A stretch of DNA of 64,000 nt from Streptomyces sp. NBC_00249 (lineage in GTDB: Bacteria; Actinomycetota; Actinomycetes; Streptomycetales; Streptomycetaceae), in contig NZ_JAPEMV010000004.1 in assembly GCF_026342355.1 (NCBI RefSeq), positions 248,001-312,000 of the forward strand, written 5' to 3'. The position numbers and the translations under genes are program-made. Below, piece after piece: positions 1-8,244 of the stretch. Every line of letters begins with the position of its first letter. Positions within the stretch are counted from its first letter, which is position 1. The notes beneath the pieces are model-generated. The model was not told where the DNA came from, did not search any database, and saw only the letters and a list, made by a program, of their open reading frames with translations.

Positions 1-1065
1 CCCGAGGTCCTCGGCGCCCGCCAGGACGGGCGCCAGCCACAGGTCCCCGGGCAGCCGGACGGGCCGCCGCCCGGTCAGTGCCTGCAGGGCCCCCTGGGTG
101 ACGGCCTCCTCGTCCAGGCCGGGGAGTTCCCCGGTGGCGGTCAGCGGCCGCCCGCCCGGGTCGCGGACCTGGAGCACGCCGTCCAGCGCGTCGGCGGTGG
201 CGCGGGCGAGGGTGGCCAGCCCGGCCCCGTCGAGGACGAGCCCGGCGAGGCGGGCGTGGCACTCCCACAGGTGACGGACCCGGGTGAGGGCGGTGTTGGT
301 GCGCGAGCCGAAGGCCTCCAGCTCGGTGACCTCGTCGCGGGTCTGCTCCAGCAGGCGGGCCTTCTCGATGGCGACGGCGGCCAGGTCGGCGAGGGAGAGC
401 AGCATGCCGATCTCGTCGGCGCTGAACTGCCGTACGGCGCGGTCGGATCCGTAGAGCGCGCCGAGCGTGGAGTCCCCGCGGCGCAGCGGGACGGCGATGA
501 TCGCGTGCAGGCCCTCCGCTTCGACGACGGCGTCGATGCCGGGGGCGTGCGGGATGGCGGTGTCGGCGAGGTAGTCGGCGGTCCAGACGGCGGAGCGGCG
601 GGCCTGGGCGATGCTGCCGAGGCCCCGGCCGGTGCCGAGTTCGAGGCCGACGTTGAGGGCGGTGGTCTCGCCCTCGGAGGTGCGTACGTACGCCGATCCG
701 TCGGGGCGGCTCAGGGACAGCCAGGCCATGTCGAAGCCGAGGAGGCGCCGGGCCCGGCGGGTGATCAGGCGCAGCAGGCCGTCGATGTCGTAGGGGGAGG
801 TCAGGTCCTGGGCGGTGTCGACGAGCGCGGTGAGGGCGGCCTCGCGCTGTTCGCGGCGGCTGGCGCTGGCCCGTACGGAGCGGGCCAGTTCCACGGCCCG
901 GGTGAGTTCGGCGAGCGCGGCCGGGTCCGCTCCGGCGGCGCGGGCCCCGGCGAGCAGGACGTCGTAGCGGCTCTGCGGGGCGTCGGCCGCGAGGAGTTCC
1001 AGTACGGCGAGCGGGCCGCCCGTACCGCTCCTGCCGCTTTCGCCGGTTCCGTCGTCCCCACGCAT
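1..1065 (-). CDS. GAF-domain transcriptional regulator, PucR/CdaR-like (3' end outside window)
   Basis: The reading frame is open from an ATG at 1065 to the left window edge, giving 355 visible residues. Residues about 80-230 look like a GAF sensor domain (LLRLITRRARRLLGFDMAW, then GSIAQARRSAVWTADYLAD and AIIAVPLRRGD, TLGALYGSDR). This is followed by a helical linker with KARLLEQTRDEVTELEAF. Such proteins in actinomycetes usually end in a PucR-type helix-turn-helix, which would lie beyond position 1, so DNA binding is inferred and not seen. The gene is monocistronic here; the next gene upstream (SARP, 1198-1905) has the same orientation. A ligand cannot be deduced. Confidence 0.8.
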   Translation of the reverse strand, partial: MRGDDGTGESGRSGTGGPLAVLELLAADAPQSRYDVLLAGARAAGADPAALAELTRAVELARSVRASASRREQREAALTALVDTAQDLTSPYDIDGLLRLITRRARRLLGFDMAWLSLSRPDGSAYVRTSEGETTALNVGLELGTGRGLGSIAQARRSAVWTADYLADTAIPHAPGIDAVVEAEGLHAIIAVPLRRGDSTLGALYGSDRAVRQFSADEIGMLLSLADLAAVAIEKARLLEQTRDEVTELEAFGSRTNTALTRVRHLWECHARLAGLVLDGAGLATLARATADALDGVLQVRDPGGRPLTATGELPGLDEEAVTQGALQALTGRRPVRLPGDLWLAPVLAGAEDLG

Positions 1066-1114
1066 CCCGGTGTCCCCGTCCCCCGTCCGACCAGGCGTTT
1101 TCCAGCCCGCGTCA

Positions 1115-1126
1115 GAACCTAGGTTC
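1115..1126. promoter_or_regulatory. 12-bp perfect palindrome upstream of the GAF regulator
   Basis: GAACCTAGGTTC is a perfect 12-bp inverted repeat centred about 55 bp upstream of the GAF-regulator ATG, in a 132-bp gap. Its position fits an operator for that gene. No consensus is recognised, so the role is inference. Confidence 0.3.
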
Positions 1127-1197
1127 CGTGCGGCGGGGGGTCAAGGCGCTACGGCGGCGCGGCGGGCCGGGGCGGGGACGCGGGCGGGCGCGGGCGG

Positions 1198-1905
1198 TCA
1201 GGGGCGGGCCCCGCAGGTCACGGTGAGGCGGGGGGCCGGGCGGACGGCGCGCAGGGCCTCGACGCGCGCCTCGGCACGGCGCAGGGCGGCCAGGTAGGCG
1301 TCGTCGGGGCGGTGGCCTCCGGCGCCGCGCAGACCGGCCAGGTCCAGGCGCAGTTCGCGCAGCCGGCCCAGCGCCAGTTCGGCTTCCACCCACTGCCCGA
1401 ACACGGCGAGCCGGTCGGCGTCGAGGCACGCGATGCGGGCGCCGAGCCAGGGCCCGGGGTCGATCCCGTCCAGGGCGGGGCCGGTCCACAGCCCCAGGGC
1501 CCGGCGCAGCCGCGCGGCGGCCTGCTCGAAGTCCCCCCGGCCCATGGCCCGGTAGCCGGCGCCCGCCTCCCGCTCGAACTCCTGGACGTCGGAGCGGCCG
1601 CCGCCGGTGTCGAGGAGGTACCCGCCGGGCCGGGTCGAGAGCACGGTCTCGGGAGTACGGCACGAACCGGCCCCCTGTGCCTGCGCGAACCGCTCGCGCA
1701 GCCGGCGTACGGCGGTGTGCAGGGCGCCCCGGGTATGTTCGGGCGGGGTGCGGACGGCCAGTTCGTCCGCGAGCACGGACACCGGGACCACCCGGTCGGG
1801 GGAGGCCGCGAGGACCGCCAGGACGTGCCGGGACTCCGGTGTGGGCGCCGTGATGGGCACGCCGTTCTCGATGACCCGTGGTGCGCCGAGTACCTCAATG
1901 TCCAC
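1198..1905 (-). CDS. SARP-family transcriptional activator (short)
   Basis: This 235-aa protein starts at GTG 1905, preceded by GGGGGA. Residues 1-95 match the OmpR-like winged helix of SARP/AfsR proteins (MDIEVLGAP, then PDRVVPVSVLADEL and HTAVRRLRERF). Residues 105-235 match the bacterial transcriptional activation domain (YRAMGRGDFEQAAARLRRAL, WTGPALDGIDPGPW). It is slightly shorter than usual pathway SARPs (about 260-280 aa). It lies 73 bp downstream of a butyrolactone-receptor-like gene in the same orientation. In Streptomyces this pairing commonly controls secondary metabolism, with the receptor repressing the SARP, but no biosynthetic genes are adjacent, so any target is unknown. Confidence 0.85.
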   Translation of the reverse strand: MDIEVLGAPRVIENGVPITAPTPESRHVLAVLAASPDRVVPVSVLADELAVRTPPEHTRGALHTAVRRLRERFAQAQGAGSCRTPETVLSTRPGGYLLDTGGGRSDVQEFEREAGAGYRAMGRGDFEQAAARLRRALGLWTGPALDGIDPGPWLGARIACLDADRLAVFGQWVEAELALGRLRELRLDLAGLRGAGGHRPDDAYLAALRRAEARVEALRAVRPAPRLTVTCGARP

Positions 1906-1931
1906 AGTGTTCCCCCTGGGCAGATGAGCCG

Positions 1932-1959
1932 AAAAAATAATACCCAGAAGGATTTTTTT
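1932..1959. promoter_or_regulatory. AT-rich imperfect palindrome before the SARP gene
   Basis: The 73-bp gap between the TetR and SARP genes contains a strikingly AT-rich stretch. AAAAAAT-ATACC on one side faces GGATTTTTTT on the other, with a small indel, in otherwise GC-rich DNA. On the minus strand it sits just upstream of the SARP start and could hold a promoter or an operator for the neighbouring TetR-type receptor. No ARE consensus match is convincing here. Confidence 0.3.
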
Positions 1960-1978
1960 GAGAAGGGGATTACGAGGG

Positions 1979-2722
1979 TTACGCAGGGTACGAGGAACAG
2001 CCCTCCCGAGCTTCCGCCTCGCACCGCTCCGCCGGCCGGAAGGCGCCCGGACAGCCGAGCAGGCACGCGTGCGCCCCCTGCGGACCGTACAGCGCCCGAG
2101 CGCCCCGCCCCGGGGCCGTGTCCAGCCGGATCGCCACCGCCGGGACCACCACGTTCGGCATCACGTGCGTGTACAGCTCCGACACCTGCGCGTCCAAGTC
2201 CAGGCGGAGCATCTGGGACATGGTGTTCAGCCCCGCGTACGCGCCCACGATCAGCCGCGACGGGACGACCGGGTCCACGTTCGGCAGCAGCTCCCCGCGC
2301 CGCTGCGCCTCCGCCAGCACCGCGATGTGCAGTTCGATCCAGGCCTGGTAGGGGGTCGCCTTGTCCAGGCCTCGCCCCGCGTGCTCCAGCGTCAGGCGCG
2401 CGCTCGCCCGCATCAGCGTCTCGTGCCGCAGCCGGTGCGAGAACACCATCCCGATGTCCAGGAACTCCTGCGCCTTGTACGCCTGCGGCAGCATCGGCGG
2501 CTGCGCCGCGTTCTGGGCGTCGATGACCGCCTGGGCCAGGCCCTCCTTCGAGTCGAAGTGGAAGTAGAGCGCGCCCTTGGTGACCTTCGCGATGTTGACG
2601 ATGTCCGAGAGCTTGGCCGTGTCGTAGCCGTGCTCCTCGAAGACCACCGCGGCCGCTTCCAGGATGGCCTGACGCGTGCGCACCGCCCGGTCCTGCTTCA
2701 CCTGGGGTCGCTCTGTCCTCAT
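1979..2722 (-). CDS. Gamma-butyrolactone receptor-like TetR-family regulator (ArpA/ScbR family)
   Basis: The N-terminal TetR helix-turn-helix is typical of autoregulator receptors: KQDRAVRTRQAILEAA, FEEHGYDTAKLSDI, VTKGALYFHFDSKEGLAQAV. The ligand-binding region includes YQAWIELH around the position of the conserved Trp of ArpA/CprB. I chose ATG 2722 (247 aa) over a GTG at 2794. The family starts close to the HTH, AGGAGAAGG lies upstream of 2722, and an ARE-like operator (2755-2779) lies within the longer reading frame. The C-terminal tail after about residue 215 is longer than in ScbR. The protein probably represses itself and perhaps the downstream SARP gene. Whether it binds a butyrolactone or is a pseudo-receptor cannot be told. 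Confidence 0.85.
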   Translation of the reverse strand: MRTERPQVKQDRAVRTRQAILEAAAVVFEEHGYDTAKLSDIVNIAKVTKGALYFHFDSKEGLAQAVIDAQNAAQPPMLPQAYKAQEFLDIGMVFSHRLRHETLMRASARLTLEHAGRGLDKATPYQAWIELHIAVLAEAQRRGELLPNVDPVVPSRLIVGAYAGLNTMSQMLRLDLDAQVSELYTHVMPNVVVPAVAIRLDTAPGRGARALYGPQGAHACLLGCPGAFRPAERCEAEAREGCSSYPA

Positions 2723-2754
2723 GTCTGGCGTCGCCTTCTCCTGGCCCGCCGGCG

Positions 2755-2779
2755 ATACATCCCCACGGGTACGTTTTGT
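2755..2779. promoter_or_regulatory. ARE-like autoregulatory element
   Basis: ATACATCCCCACGGGTACG followed by TTTTGT closely resembles the operators of butyrolactone receptors (BarA/ArpA-type, of the form ATACATACC-N-CCGGT-N-TTTTG). It is partly palindromic: ACATCCCC faces GGGTACGT. It lies 33-57 bp upstream of the chosen receptor start, the usual autoregulatory position. The match is by eye against remembered sites. Confidence 0.55.
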
Positions 2780-2873
2780 GTGAGGAGATTCCACACCATC
2801 GCGCGCCCGCAGTCCAACACGCCGCCCGACCTCCGTCAGGTCGGCCCGGGGCCGGGGCCGCCGGGGTACGCGA

Positions 2874-2914
2874 AAGGGGGCCCACCGGTCCCTGACGGAC
2901 CGGCGGACCCCCTT
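2874..2914 (-). terminator. Terminator downstream of fbaA
   Basis: AAGGGGGCCCACCGGTCC and GGACCGGCGGACCCCCTT form an 18-bp stem with two mismatches around a 5-nt loop, 22 bp after the fbaA stop. As usual in Streptomyces, a strong U-tract is absent. Confidence 0.65.
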
Positions 2915-2935
2915 CGGATCCTCGCGGTGGCGCTG

Positions 2936-3958
2936 CTACTTGAGCTTGGTGCCCGTGGAGCGCAGGTTCGCGCAGGCCTCGGTCACGCGCTTGGCCATGC
3001 CGGCCTCGGCCAGCTTGCCCCAGGTGCGCGGGTCGTAGGTGGACTTCGTGCCGACCTCGCCGTCGACCTTCAGGACACCGTCGTAGTTGCGGAACATGTG
3101 GTCCGCGACCGGGCGGGTGAAGGCGTACTGGGTGTCGGTGTCGAGGTTCATCTTCACCACGCCGTTCTCCAGCGCGGTGGCGATCTCCTCGGCCGTGGAG
3201 CCCGAACCGCCGTGGAAGACGAAGTCGAACGGGGAGGCCTTGCCGTACTTCTCGCCGACACCGGCCTGGAGGTCCTTGAGGAGCTCGGGGCGCAGGACGA
3301 CGTTGCCCGGCTTGTAGACGCCGTGCACGTTGCCGAAGGAGGCGGCCAGCAGGTAGCGGCCCTTCTCGCCCAGGCCCAGGGCCTCGGCGGTGCGCAGCGC
3401 GTCGTCGACGGTGGTGTACAGCTCGTCGTTGATCTCGTGGCTGACGCCGTCCTCCTCGCCGCCGGTCGGGGTGATCTCGACCTCGAGGATGATCTTCGCG
3501 GCGGCGGCCTTGGCCAGCAGCTCCTGGCCGATGGCCAGGTTGTCGGCCAGGGTCTCGGCGGAGCCGTCCCACATGTGCGACTGGAAGAGCGGGTTCAGAC
3601 CGCGGGCCACACGCTCGGCCGAGACCTCCAGGAGCGGACGTACGTAGCCGTCCAGCTTGTCCTTGGGGCAGTGGTCGGTGTGCAGCGCGACCGTGACGTC
3701 GTACTTGGCGGCGACGACGTGCGCGAACTCGGCCAGGGCGACAGCGCCGGTGACCATGTCCTTGTTGTACTGGCCGCCCAGGAACTCCGCACCACCGGTG
3801 GAGATCTGGATGATGCCGTCGCTCTCGGCCTCCGCGAAACCGCGCAGCGCGGCGTGCAGGGTCTGGGTCGAGGTCACGTTGATGGCCGGGTAGGCGAACT
3901 TGCCTGCCTTCGCCCGGTCGAGCATCTCGTTGTAGATCTCGGGGGTTGCGATGGGCAT
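2936..3958 (-). CDS. fbaA: Class II fructose-bisphosphate aldolase
   Basis: This 340-aa zinc-dependent aldolase cleaves fructose 1,6-bisphosphate to dihydroxyacetone phosphate and glyceraldehyde 3-phosphate in central carbon metabolism. Family signatures are clear: YPAINVTSTQT near the N-terminus, VALHTDHCPKD with the zinc-binding/catalytic His, LEVEITPTGGEEDGV, LAASFGNVHGVY, FVFHGGSGST and NLDTDTQYAFTRP. Length is normal for the FbaA subclass. The start is ATG 3958, preceded by AAGGAGCGG. An upstream in-frame extension to 4117 would run through the parS palindrome and is rejected. The gene is transcribed alone, with a terminator at 2874-2914. Confidence 0.97.
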   Translation of the reverse strand: MPIATPEIYNEMLDRAKAGKFAYPAINVTSTQTLHAALRGFAEAESDGIIQISTGGAEFLGGQYNKDMVTGAVALAEFAHVVAAKYDVTVALHTDHCPKDKLDGYVRPLLEVSAERVARGLNPLFQSHMWDGSAETLADNLAIGQELLAKAAAAKIILEVEITPTGGEEDGVSHEINDELYTTVDDALRTAEALGLGEKGRYLLAASFGNVHGVYKPGNVVLRPELLKDLQAGVGEKYGKASPFDFVFHGGSGSTAEEIATALENGVVKMNLDTDTQYAFTRPVADHMFRNYDGVLKVDGEVGTKSTYDPRTWGKLAEAGMAKRVTEACANLRSTGTKLK

Positions 3959-4091
3959 CTGTCCGCTCCTTGGATGTGCGGGGAAGGGTGCTGATTGCGG
4001 GCCCTGACCTGGGGGCGACGTCATCGTCGCGCCTATCTTTCCAGACTCGGCGCGACACTCCATCCCACTCGTCTCGTGATGCGGTCCGAAC

Positions 4092-4125
4092 CGGGTGGAG
4101 TGTTTCACGTGAAACACTCCACCCG
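4092..4125. other. parS chromosome-partitioning site within a 34-bp perfect palindrome
   Basis: The 14-bp core GTTTCACGTGAAAC (4102-4115) is the actinomycete parS sequence bound by ParB. Here the symmetry continues without mismatch through flanking CGGGTGGAGT and ACTCCACCCG to 34 bp in total. It sits in the 257-bp gap between fbaA and pyrE. Streptomyces chromosomes carry about two dozen such sites clustered around oriC, so it marks the window as origin-proximal. Confidence 0.9.
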
Positions 4126-4215
4126 CCCGGAAAGCACCAGGTCAAGACCTGGTCAGCGACTTCTGAGGACCTTCGTCACCAGTTGTCCGAACCGGAACCC
4201 CGACCTCAGGAGGGG

Positions 4216-4755
4216 TCAGGCCAGACCCAGGTCGCCGAGCTCGTAGCCCGTGAGGTAGGGCAGGCCCGCCGCGGCGATGGCGTCCGCCGCGCCCCGGTCC
4301 ACGATGGTGGCGACGGCGACGACCTCGCCGCCGGCCTCGCGGACCGCCTCGACGGCGGTCAGCGGGGAACCGCCGGTGGTCGAGGTGTCCTCGACGACCA
4401 GGCAGCGCTTGCCCTTGACCTCGGTGCCCTCGATGCGGCGCTGCATGCCGTGCGCCTTCTGCGCCTTGCGCACGACGAAGGCGTCCAGGCGCTCGCCGCG
4501 CGCGGCGGAGGCGTGCAGCATCGAGGTCGCGACCGGGTCGGCGCCCAGGGTCAGACCGCCGACGCAGTCGAAGTCGAGGTCGGCGGTCAGGTCGAGCATG
4601 ACCTGGCCGACCAGCGGGGCGGCCTCGCCGTCGAGGGTGATCCGGCGGAGGTCGATGTAGTAGTCGGCCTCCTTGCCGGAGGAGAGCGTCACCTTGCCGT
4701 GCACGACGGCCTTGTCCTTGATCTGCTGCAGAAGCGCATCGCGTACGTCAGTCAT
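4216..4755 (-). CDS. pyrE: Orotate phosphoribosyltransferase
   Basis: This 179-aa enzyme transfers orotate to PRPP, forming orotidine 5'-phosphate in de novo pyrimidine synthesis. Diagnostic features are the substrate-binding DYYIDLRRITLDG near the N-terminus, VRKAQKAHGMQRRIEG (flexible catalytic loop with the Lys residues) and the PRPP motif CLVVEDTSTTGGSPL. The start is ATG 4755. The aldose epimerase gene lies 21 bp upstream in the same direction, so the two are probably co-transcribed. Confidence 0.96.
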   Translation of the reverse strand: MTDVRDALLQQIKDKAVVHGKVTLSSGKEADYYIDLRRITLDGEAAPLVGQVMLDLTADLDFDCVGGLTLGADPVATSMLHASAARGERLDAFVVRKAQKAHGMQRRIEGTEVKGKRCLVVEDTSTTGGSPLTAVEAVREAGGEVVAVATIVDRGAADAIAAAGLPYLTGYELGDLGLA

Positions 4756-4776
4756 GCCCCCGAGCTTAATTGCGCC

Positions 4777-5565
4777 CTAGGAGAGCCGCCGCCACGTCCA
4801 GGTGCTGGAGACCTCCAGCGGGTCGACCGGCGTGACCAGCTGCGGGAGGGTGTTCAGGCCGTTCGGCGGCCCGGACTGGGGCTCGACGCAGACGGCCTCG
4901 GGCTGTTCGTCGTAGACGACCACCCATTCGGCGCGGCTGGTGATCCGCAGTTCCAGCGCGCCGGGCCAGGTGAGGGTGGCGTCGACCCCGTGGGGCATGC
5001 CGAAGCAGTCGTCCCAGGGGCCCGGCTTCGGGTCGATCCGGCGGCCGGTGGGCAGGTGGTCCACGCCGCGCTCCTCCTGCCAGGCCGGCTCGAAGGCGAG
5101 CTCCGCCTCGGGGCCGCCCGGCTCCAGGACGCGGTTGAACCAGGGGTGCCAGCCCGCCTGGGCCGGGAAGGAGTCCTGGTACGTCTCCACGCCCATCGTG
5201 AGGGTGAGCGCGTCCTCGGTCAGCTCGAAGATCTGCGTCACCCGGCCGCTGTACGGCCACGGGTCGGTGAGGTCGTAGGTGAAGGCCGCCCGGGTCGCGC
5301 TCACCCCGCCGGGCCGCCAGGCGGCGTCGCGGCCGAAGCCGTGGATGGCGTGCGGGGGGTGGTTCAGGGGCAGCTGGTGGACGTGCGCCCCGTCGCGGAA
5401 CCGGCCGTCCGCGGTGCGTCCGCACCAGGGGACCATCGGGAAGGACCCGTAGTGCGGGCCCTGGCGCAGGAGTTCGGTGCCGTCGACGCGCAGACTGCTG
5501 ATCCGGCAGCCGTTCTTCTGGTCGATGGTGATGTCGGCGCCGCCCGCGCTCAGTTGCGTACTCAT
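4777..5565 (-). CDS. Aldose 1-epimerase family protein
   Basis: This 262-aa protein shows the galactose-mutarotase fold signatures. MVPWCGRTADGRF is followed by HAIHGFGRDAAW (His of the active site), and GWHPWFNRVL carries the second conserved His. It probably interconverts anomers of a hexose or hexose phosphate, but the exact sugar is not readable. The start is ATG 5565. It is the first gene of a likely epimerase-pyrE transcript, and the SRPBCC gene ends only 19 bp upstream, so the unit may be longer. Confidence 0.88.
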   Translation of the reverse strand: MSTQLSAGGADITIDQKNGCRISSLRVDGTELLRQGPHYGSFPMVPWCGRTADGRFRDGAHVHQLPLNHPPHAIHGFGRDAAWRPGGVSATRAAFTYDLTDPWPYSGRVTQIFELTEDALTLTMGVETYQDSFPAQAGWHPWFNRVLEPGGPEAELAFEPAWQEERGVDHLPTGRRIDPKPGPWDDCFGMPHGVDATLTWPGALELRITSRAEWVVVYDEQPEAVCVEPQSGPPNGLNTLPQLVTPVDPLEVSSTWTWRRLS

Positions 5566-5584
5566 ACGGCGACCCTACGGCGGC

Positions 5585-6412
5585 TCAGCGGCGGCGGCGC
5601 AACGCCCTTCCGACGACGACCGCCGAGGCCAGGGCCAGTGCGGCGGCCGGGCCGATCCAGCGCAGGTTCGCGCCGGCGGTGGCGGAGGACGGCGCGGGGA
5701 CCGGGGCGTAGCGGCCGCGCGGGGGCGCGTGGTCGACCTCCTCGGCGCTGCGGCCGATCATCGTGCGGCGGGCGTGGGCGGCCTCGGCCGGGGGGCGCGG
5801 GGCGGTTCCGGCGGCGCCGATGTCCGCGATCTCCGCGAAGTCCCCTTCGAGGAAGGGGTCGAGGGAGGGCGGCGGGACCTCGGTGTCGAAGACGGAGGCG
5901 CCCGCCTCCTCGGCCTCCTCCGCCTCGGCGACGGGGTCGCCCAGGTCCGGGGCCGCGTCCAGCTCCGGGCCCTTCTCCGGTGCCCGAGCCTCGGTGGCCA
6001 GGTTCGCGGCGAGGCGTTCCAGGAGCCGCCGGGCGGCGGTGGCGGTGGCTTCCGGTTCGAATCCGGCGGCCCGCCCCTCGGCGGTGGCCCCGCCGGTGAA
6101 CTCCAGCCGGGTACCGCCCTCGTGGGGCAGCAGCCGCAGCCCGAGCGAGAGGGTGACGGCGCCGCTGCCCCGCACCTCGGTGCCCTCGCCCTCGGCGGTG
6201 AAGCGGTCGGGGGCCCGCTCGGTGACGGTCAGGGCGCCCCGGTAGGTCACGGTGTGCCCGCCGACGCGCAGCTTGAGCCGGCCGGCCACCGGCCCGGACG
6301 CGGTGTCGGCGTCGTGCTGGAGCCCCGGTACGCAGCGGGCCACGCGGCCGGGGTCGCGCAGCACGGCGCGGAGGTCTTCTGCCGGTACCGGAACGAACAC
6401 CTGATGCTCCAT
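5585..6412 (-). CDS. SRPBCC-fold protein with C-terminal membrane anchor (CoxG-like)
   Basis: This 275-aa protein starts at ATG 6412. Residues 1-150 form an SRPBCC/START-like domain: MEHQVFVPVPAEDLRAVL, GRVARCVPGLQ, GRLKLRVGGHTVTYRG, RLEFTGGATAEGRAAGF. This resembles CoxG (carbon monoxide dehydrogenase subunit G) proteins. An acidic, Pro-rich linker (about 155-240) leads to one transmembrane helix near the C-terminus (GPAAALALASAVVVGRAL) ending in four Arg. It is likely membrane-tethered with the domain in the cytoplasm. No CO dehydrogenase genes are nearby, so a role in binding a hydrophobic ligand is inference. Confidence 0.8.
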   Translation of the reverse strand: MEHQVFVPVPAEDLRAVLRDPGRVARCVPGLQHDADTASGPVAGRLKLRVGGHTVTYRGALTVTERAPDRFTAEGEGTEVRGSGAVTLSLGLRLLPHEGGTRLEFTGGATAEGRAAGFEPEATATAARRLLERLAANLATEARAPEKGPELDAAPDLGDPVAEAEEAEEAGASVFDTEVPPPSLDPFLEGDFAEIADIGAAGTAPRPPAEAAHARRTMIGRSAEEVDHAPPRGRYAPVPAPSSATAGANLRWIGPAAALALASAVVVGRALRRRR

Positions 6413-6484
6413 GCGGTCGAGCCTACCGAGGGGAGCCTCCCCTGCACACGGACACGACACCCGGGGATGTCCAGCACTAGCGGT

Positions 6485-8128
6485 TCAGGAGTAGCGCGGG
6501 TGCGGAAGGGTGGAGGGCGGCAGGCCTTCCTCGGGGCGGCTGCGGGCCGCGTCCCGGGCGGCGTCCTGGAGGGCCCGCGTGGAGACCGCGCGCAGGGCGG
6601 GGGTGTCCCGGTCCACCCGCAGGCCGGGGACGCCGTCGCGGGCGGCGAGGACGAAGCCCCAGTCCTGCGGGGGTGCCCCGGTGCCGCCGAGGGCGCGGTC
6701 GGGGCCGGCGGCGAAGCCGGTGAGGCGGCCGCCCGCGCTGTAGGGGGCGGTGAGCAGGCCGGCGGCGCGGAGGGTGGATTCGACGGTCCAGTACGTACGC
6801 GGCCGCGTGGTCAGGGGCCCCGCGTGCACCGCGAGCCGGCCGCCGGGGGTCAGGGCGCGCGCGGCGAGTCCGTAGAACTCCTGCGAGTACAGCTTCGTGC
6901 TGGGGGTGATGCCGGGGTCGGGGAGGTCGGAGACGATGACGTCGAAGCGGTCCCCGGCGGCGGGCCCGCGCAGCCAGCTGAAGGCGTCCTGGGTGATGAC
7001 GCCGAGGCGGGGGTCCTCGTAGGCCCGGCTGTTGAGGGCGGACAGCATGGGGTCGGTGCGGGCGAGGTGGACGACGCCGGGGTCGAGCTCGACGACGGTG
7101 ACGGAGGCGACGTCCCGGTAGCGCAGCACCTCGCGGGCGGCCAGCCCGTCGCCCCCGCCGAGGACGAGGACCCGGGCGTGCGGGCCGGTCATCGCGGGGT
7201 GGACCAGGGCCTCGTGGTAGCGGTACTCGTCGTAGCCGCTGACCCGCAGCCGGCCGTCGAGGTACAGGTCGAGGGAGCGGGGTGAGCCGGTGGAGGGCCC
7301 GGTCAGCACCAGTTCCTGCACCCCGGTCTGGACGGCGACCCGCACCTCGCCGCCGTAGACGGCGCGGCGGGCGACGCGTTCGAAGTCGTCGGCGAGCAGG
7401 GTCGCGGAGCCGAGCAGGGCGAGGACGGTCGCGTTCGCGGCGATCAGCAGCCAGCGGCAGCGGGGGCTGAGGTCGCGGCGGAACAGCCACAGCACGAGGG
7501 CGCCGCCGACGGCGGCGTTGACGGTGCCGGTGAGCATGGCGCCGGTGAGCTGGCCGAAGACCGGGAGCAGCAGGAAGGGGAAGGCGAGCCCGCCGATCAG
7601 GGCGCCCACGTAGTCGGCGGCGAACAGGTCGGCGACGGCCCCGCCGGCGTCCTGTCTGCGGATGCGCTGGATGAGGACCATCAGGAGCGGGATCTCGGCG
7701 CCGATGAGCACCCCGATGGCGAAGGAGAACGCGACGAGCGCGGGCCGGGACTCCCCCAGCCACGCGAAGCTCGCGTACAGGGCCATGGCGGAGAAGCCGC
7801 CGAGGAGGGCGAGGGCCGCCTCGATCGCGCCGAAGCCGAAGGCGGGCCGCCGGCGCAGCCGTTTGGCCAGCAGCGAGCCGACGCCCATGGCGAAGACCAT
7901 GACGGACAGCACGACGGACGCCTGGGTGACGGAGTCGCCGATGAGGTACGAGCCGAGGGCGAGCAGCTCCAGTTCGTACACGAGCCCGCAGGCGGCGCAG
8001 ACGAACACCGTGGCCAGGACGAGGAGTCGGCCGGTCCTGGGGCGTACGGGCAGGGCGGCCGGGACGGTCTGCACGCCCCGCGGCTCCGGCGCCGGGAGCA
8101 CCCCGCGGGGGGCGGAACGGTCGATCAT
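6485..8128 (-). CDS. Membrane polyamine aminopropyltransferase-like protein (spermidine synthase family)
   Basis: This 547-aa protein has two parts. Residues about 30-225 contain six or seven hydrophobic helices, for example LLVLATVFVCAACGLVYELE and LVAFSFAIGVLIGAEIPLLM. Residues about 255-480 match the spermidine-synthase/SAM-methyltransferase fold: DLYLDGRLRVSGYDEYRYHE, VLVLGGGDGLAAREVLRY (nucleotide-binding loop), VTVVELDPGVVHLAR and DVIVSDLPDPG. Such fusions are common in actinobacteria. The catalytic domain is expected to use decarboxylated SAM, but substrates of the membrane forms are uncertain. It is transcribed towards the SRPBCC gene. Confidence 0.85.
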   Translation of the reverse strand: MIDRSAPRGVLPAPEPRGVQTVPAALPVRPRTGRLLVLATVFVCAACGLVYELELLALGSYLIGDSVTQASVVLSVMVFAMGVGSLLAKRLRRRPAFGFGAIEAALALLGGFSAMALYASFAWLGESRPALVAFSFAIGVLIGAEIPLLMVLIQRIRRQDAGGAVADLFAADYVGALIGGLAFPFLLLPVFGQLTGAMLTGTVNAAVGGALVLWLFRRDLSPRCRWLLIAANATVLALLGSATLLADDFERVARRAVYGGEVRVAVQTGVQELVLTGPSTGSPRSLDLYLDGRLRVSGYDEYRYHEALVHPAMTGPHARVLVLGGGDGLAAREVLRYRDVASVTVVELDPGVVHLARTDPMLSALNSRAYEDPRLGVITQDAFSWLRGPAAGDRFDVIVSDLPDPGITPSTKLYSQEFYGLAARALTPGGRLAVHAGPLTTRPRTYWTVESTLRAAGLLTAPYSAGGRLTGFAAGPDRALGGTGAPPQDWGFVLAARDGVPGLRVDRDTPALRAVSTRALQDAARDAARSRPEEGLPPSTLPHPRYS

Positions 8129-8244
8129 GAAGCGAACCGTACGTCACCGCCCACCGACACCCTGTCACCCACATGGGTGCAAGTACCGTTCGGATCCGGC
8201 CAGTTGGCCTAACCAGTGGCCGAACTCGCGGTCCCCCGAACTGA

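Noticed and set aside
3958..4117. N-terminal extension of aldolase beginning MFHVKHSTR
   Set aside because: It is a translation of the parS palindrome; aldolase homologues begin at MPIATPEIYNEM, which has a good ribosome-binding site.
1218..4145. A 975-codon minus-strand frame across SARP, TetR, fbaA and parS
   Set aside because: It runs out of frame through three well-recognised genes and has only Arg/Pro/Gly-rich composition.
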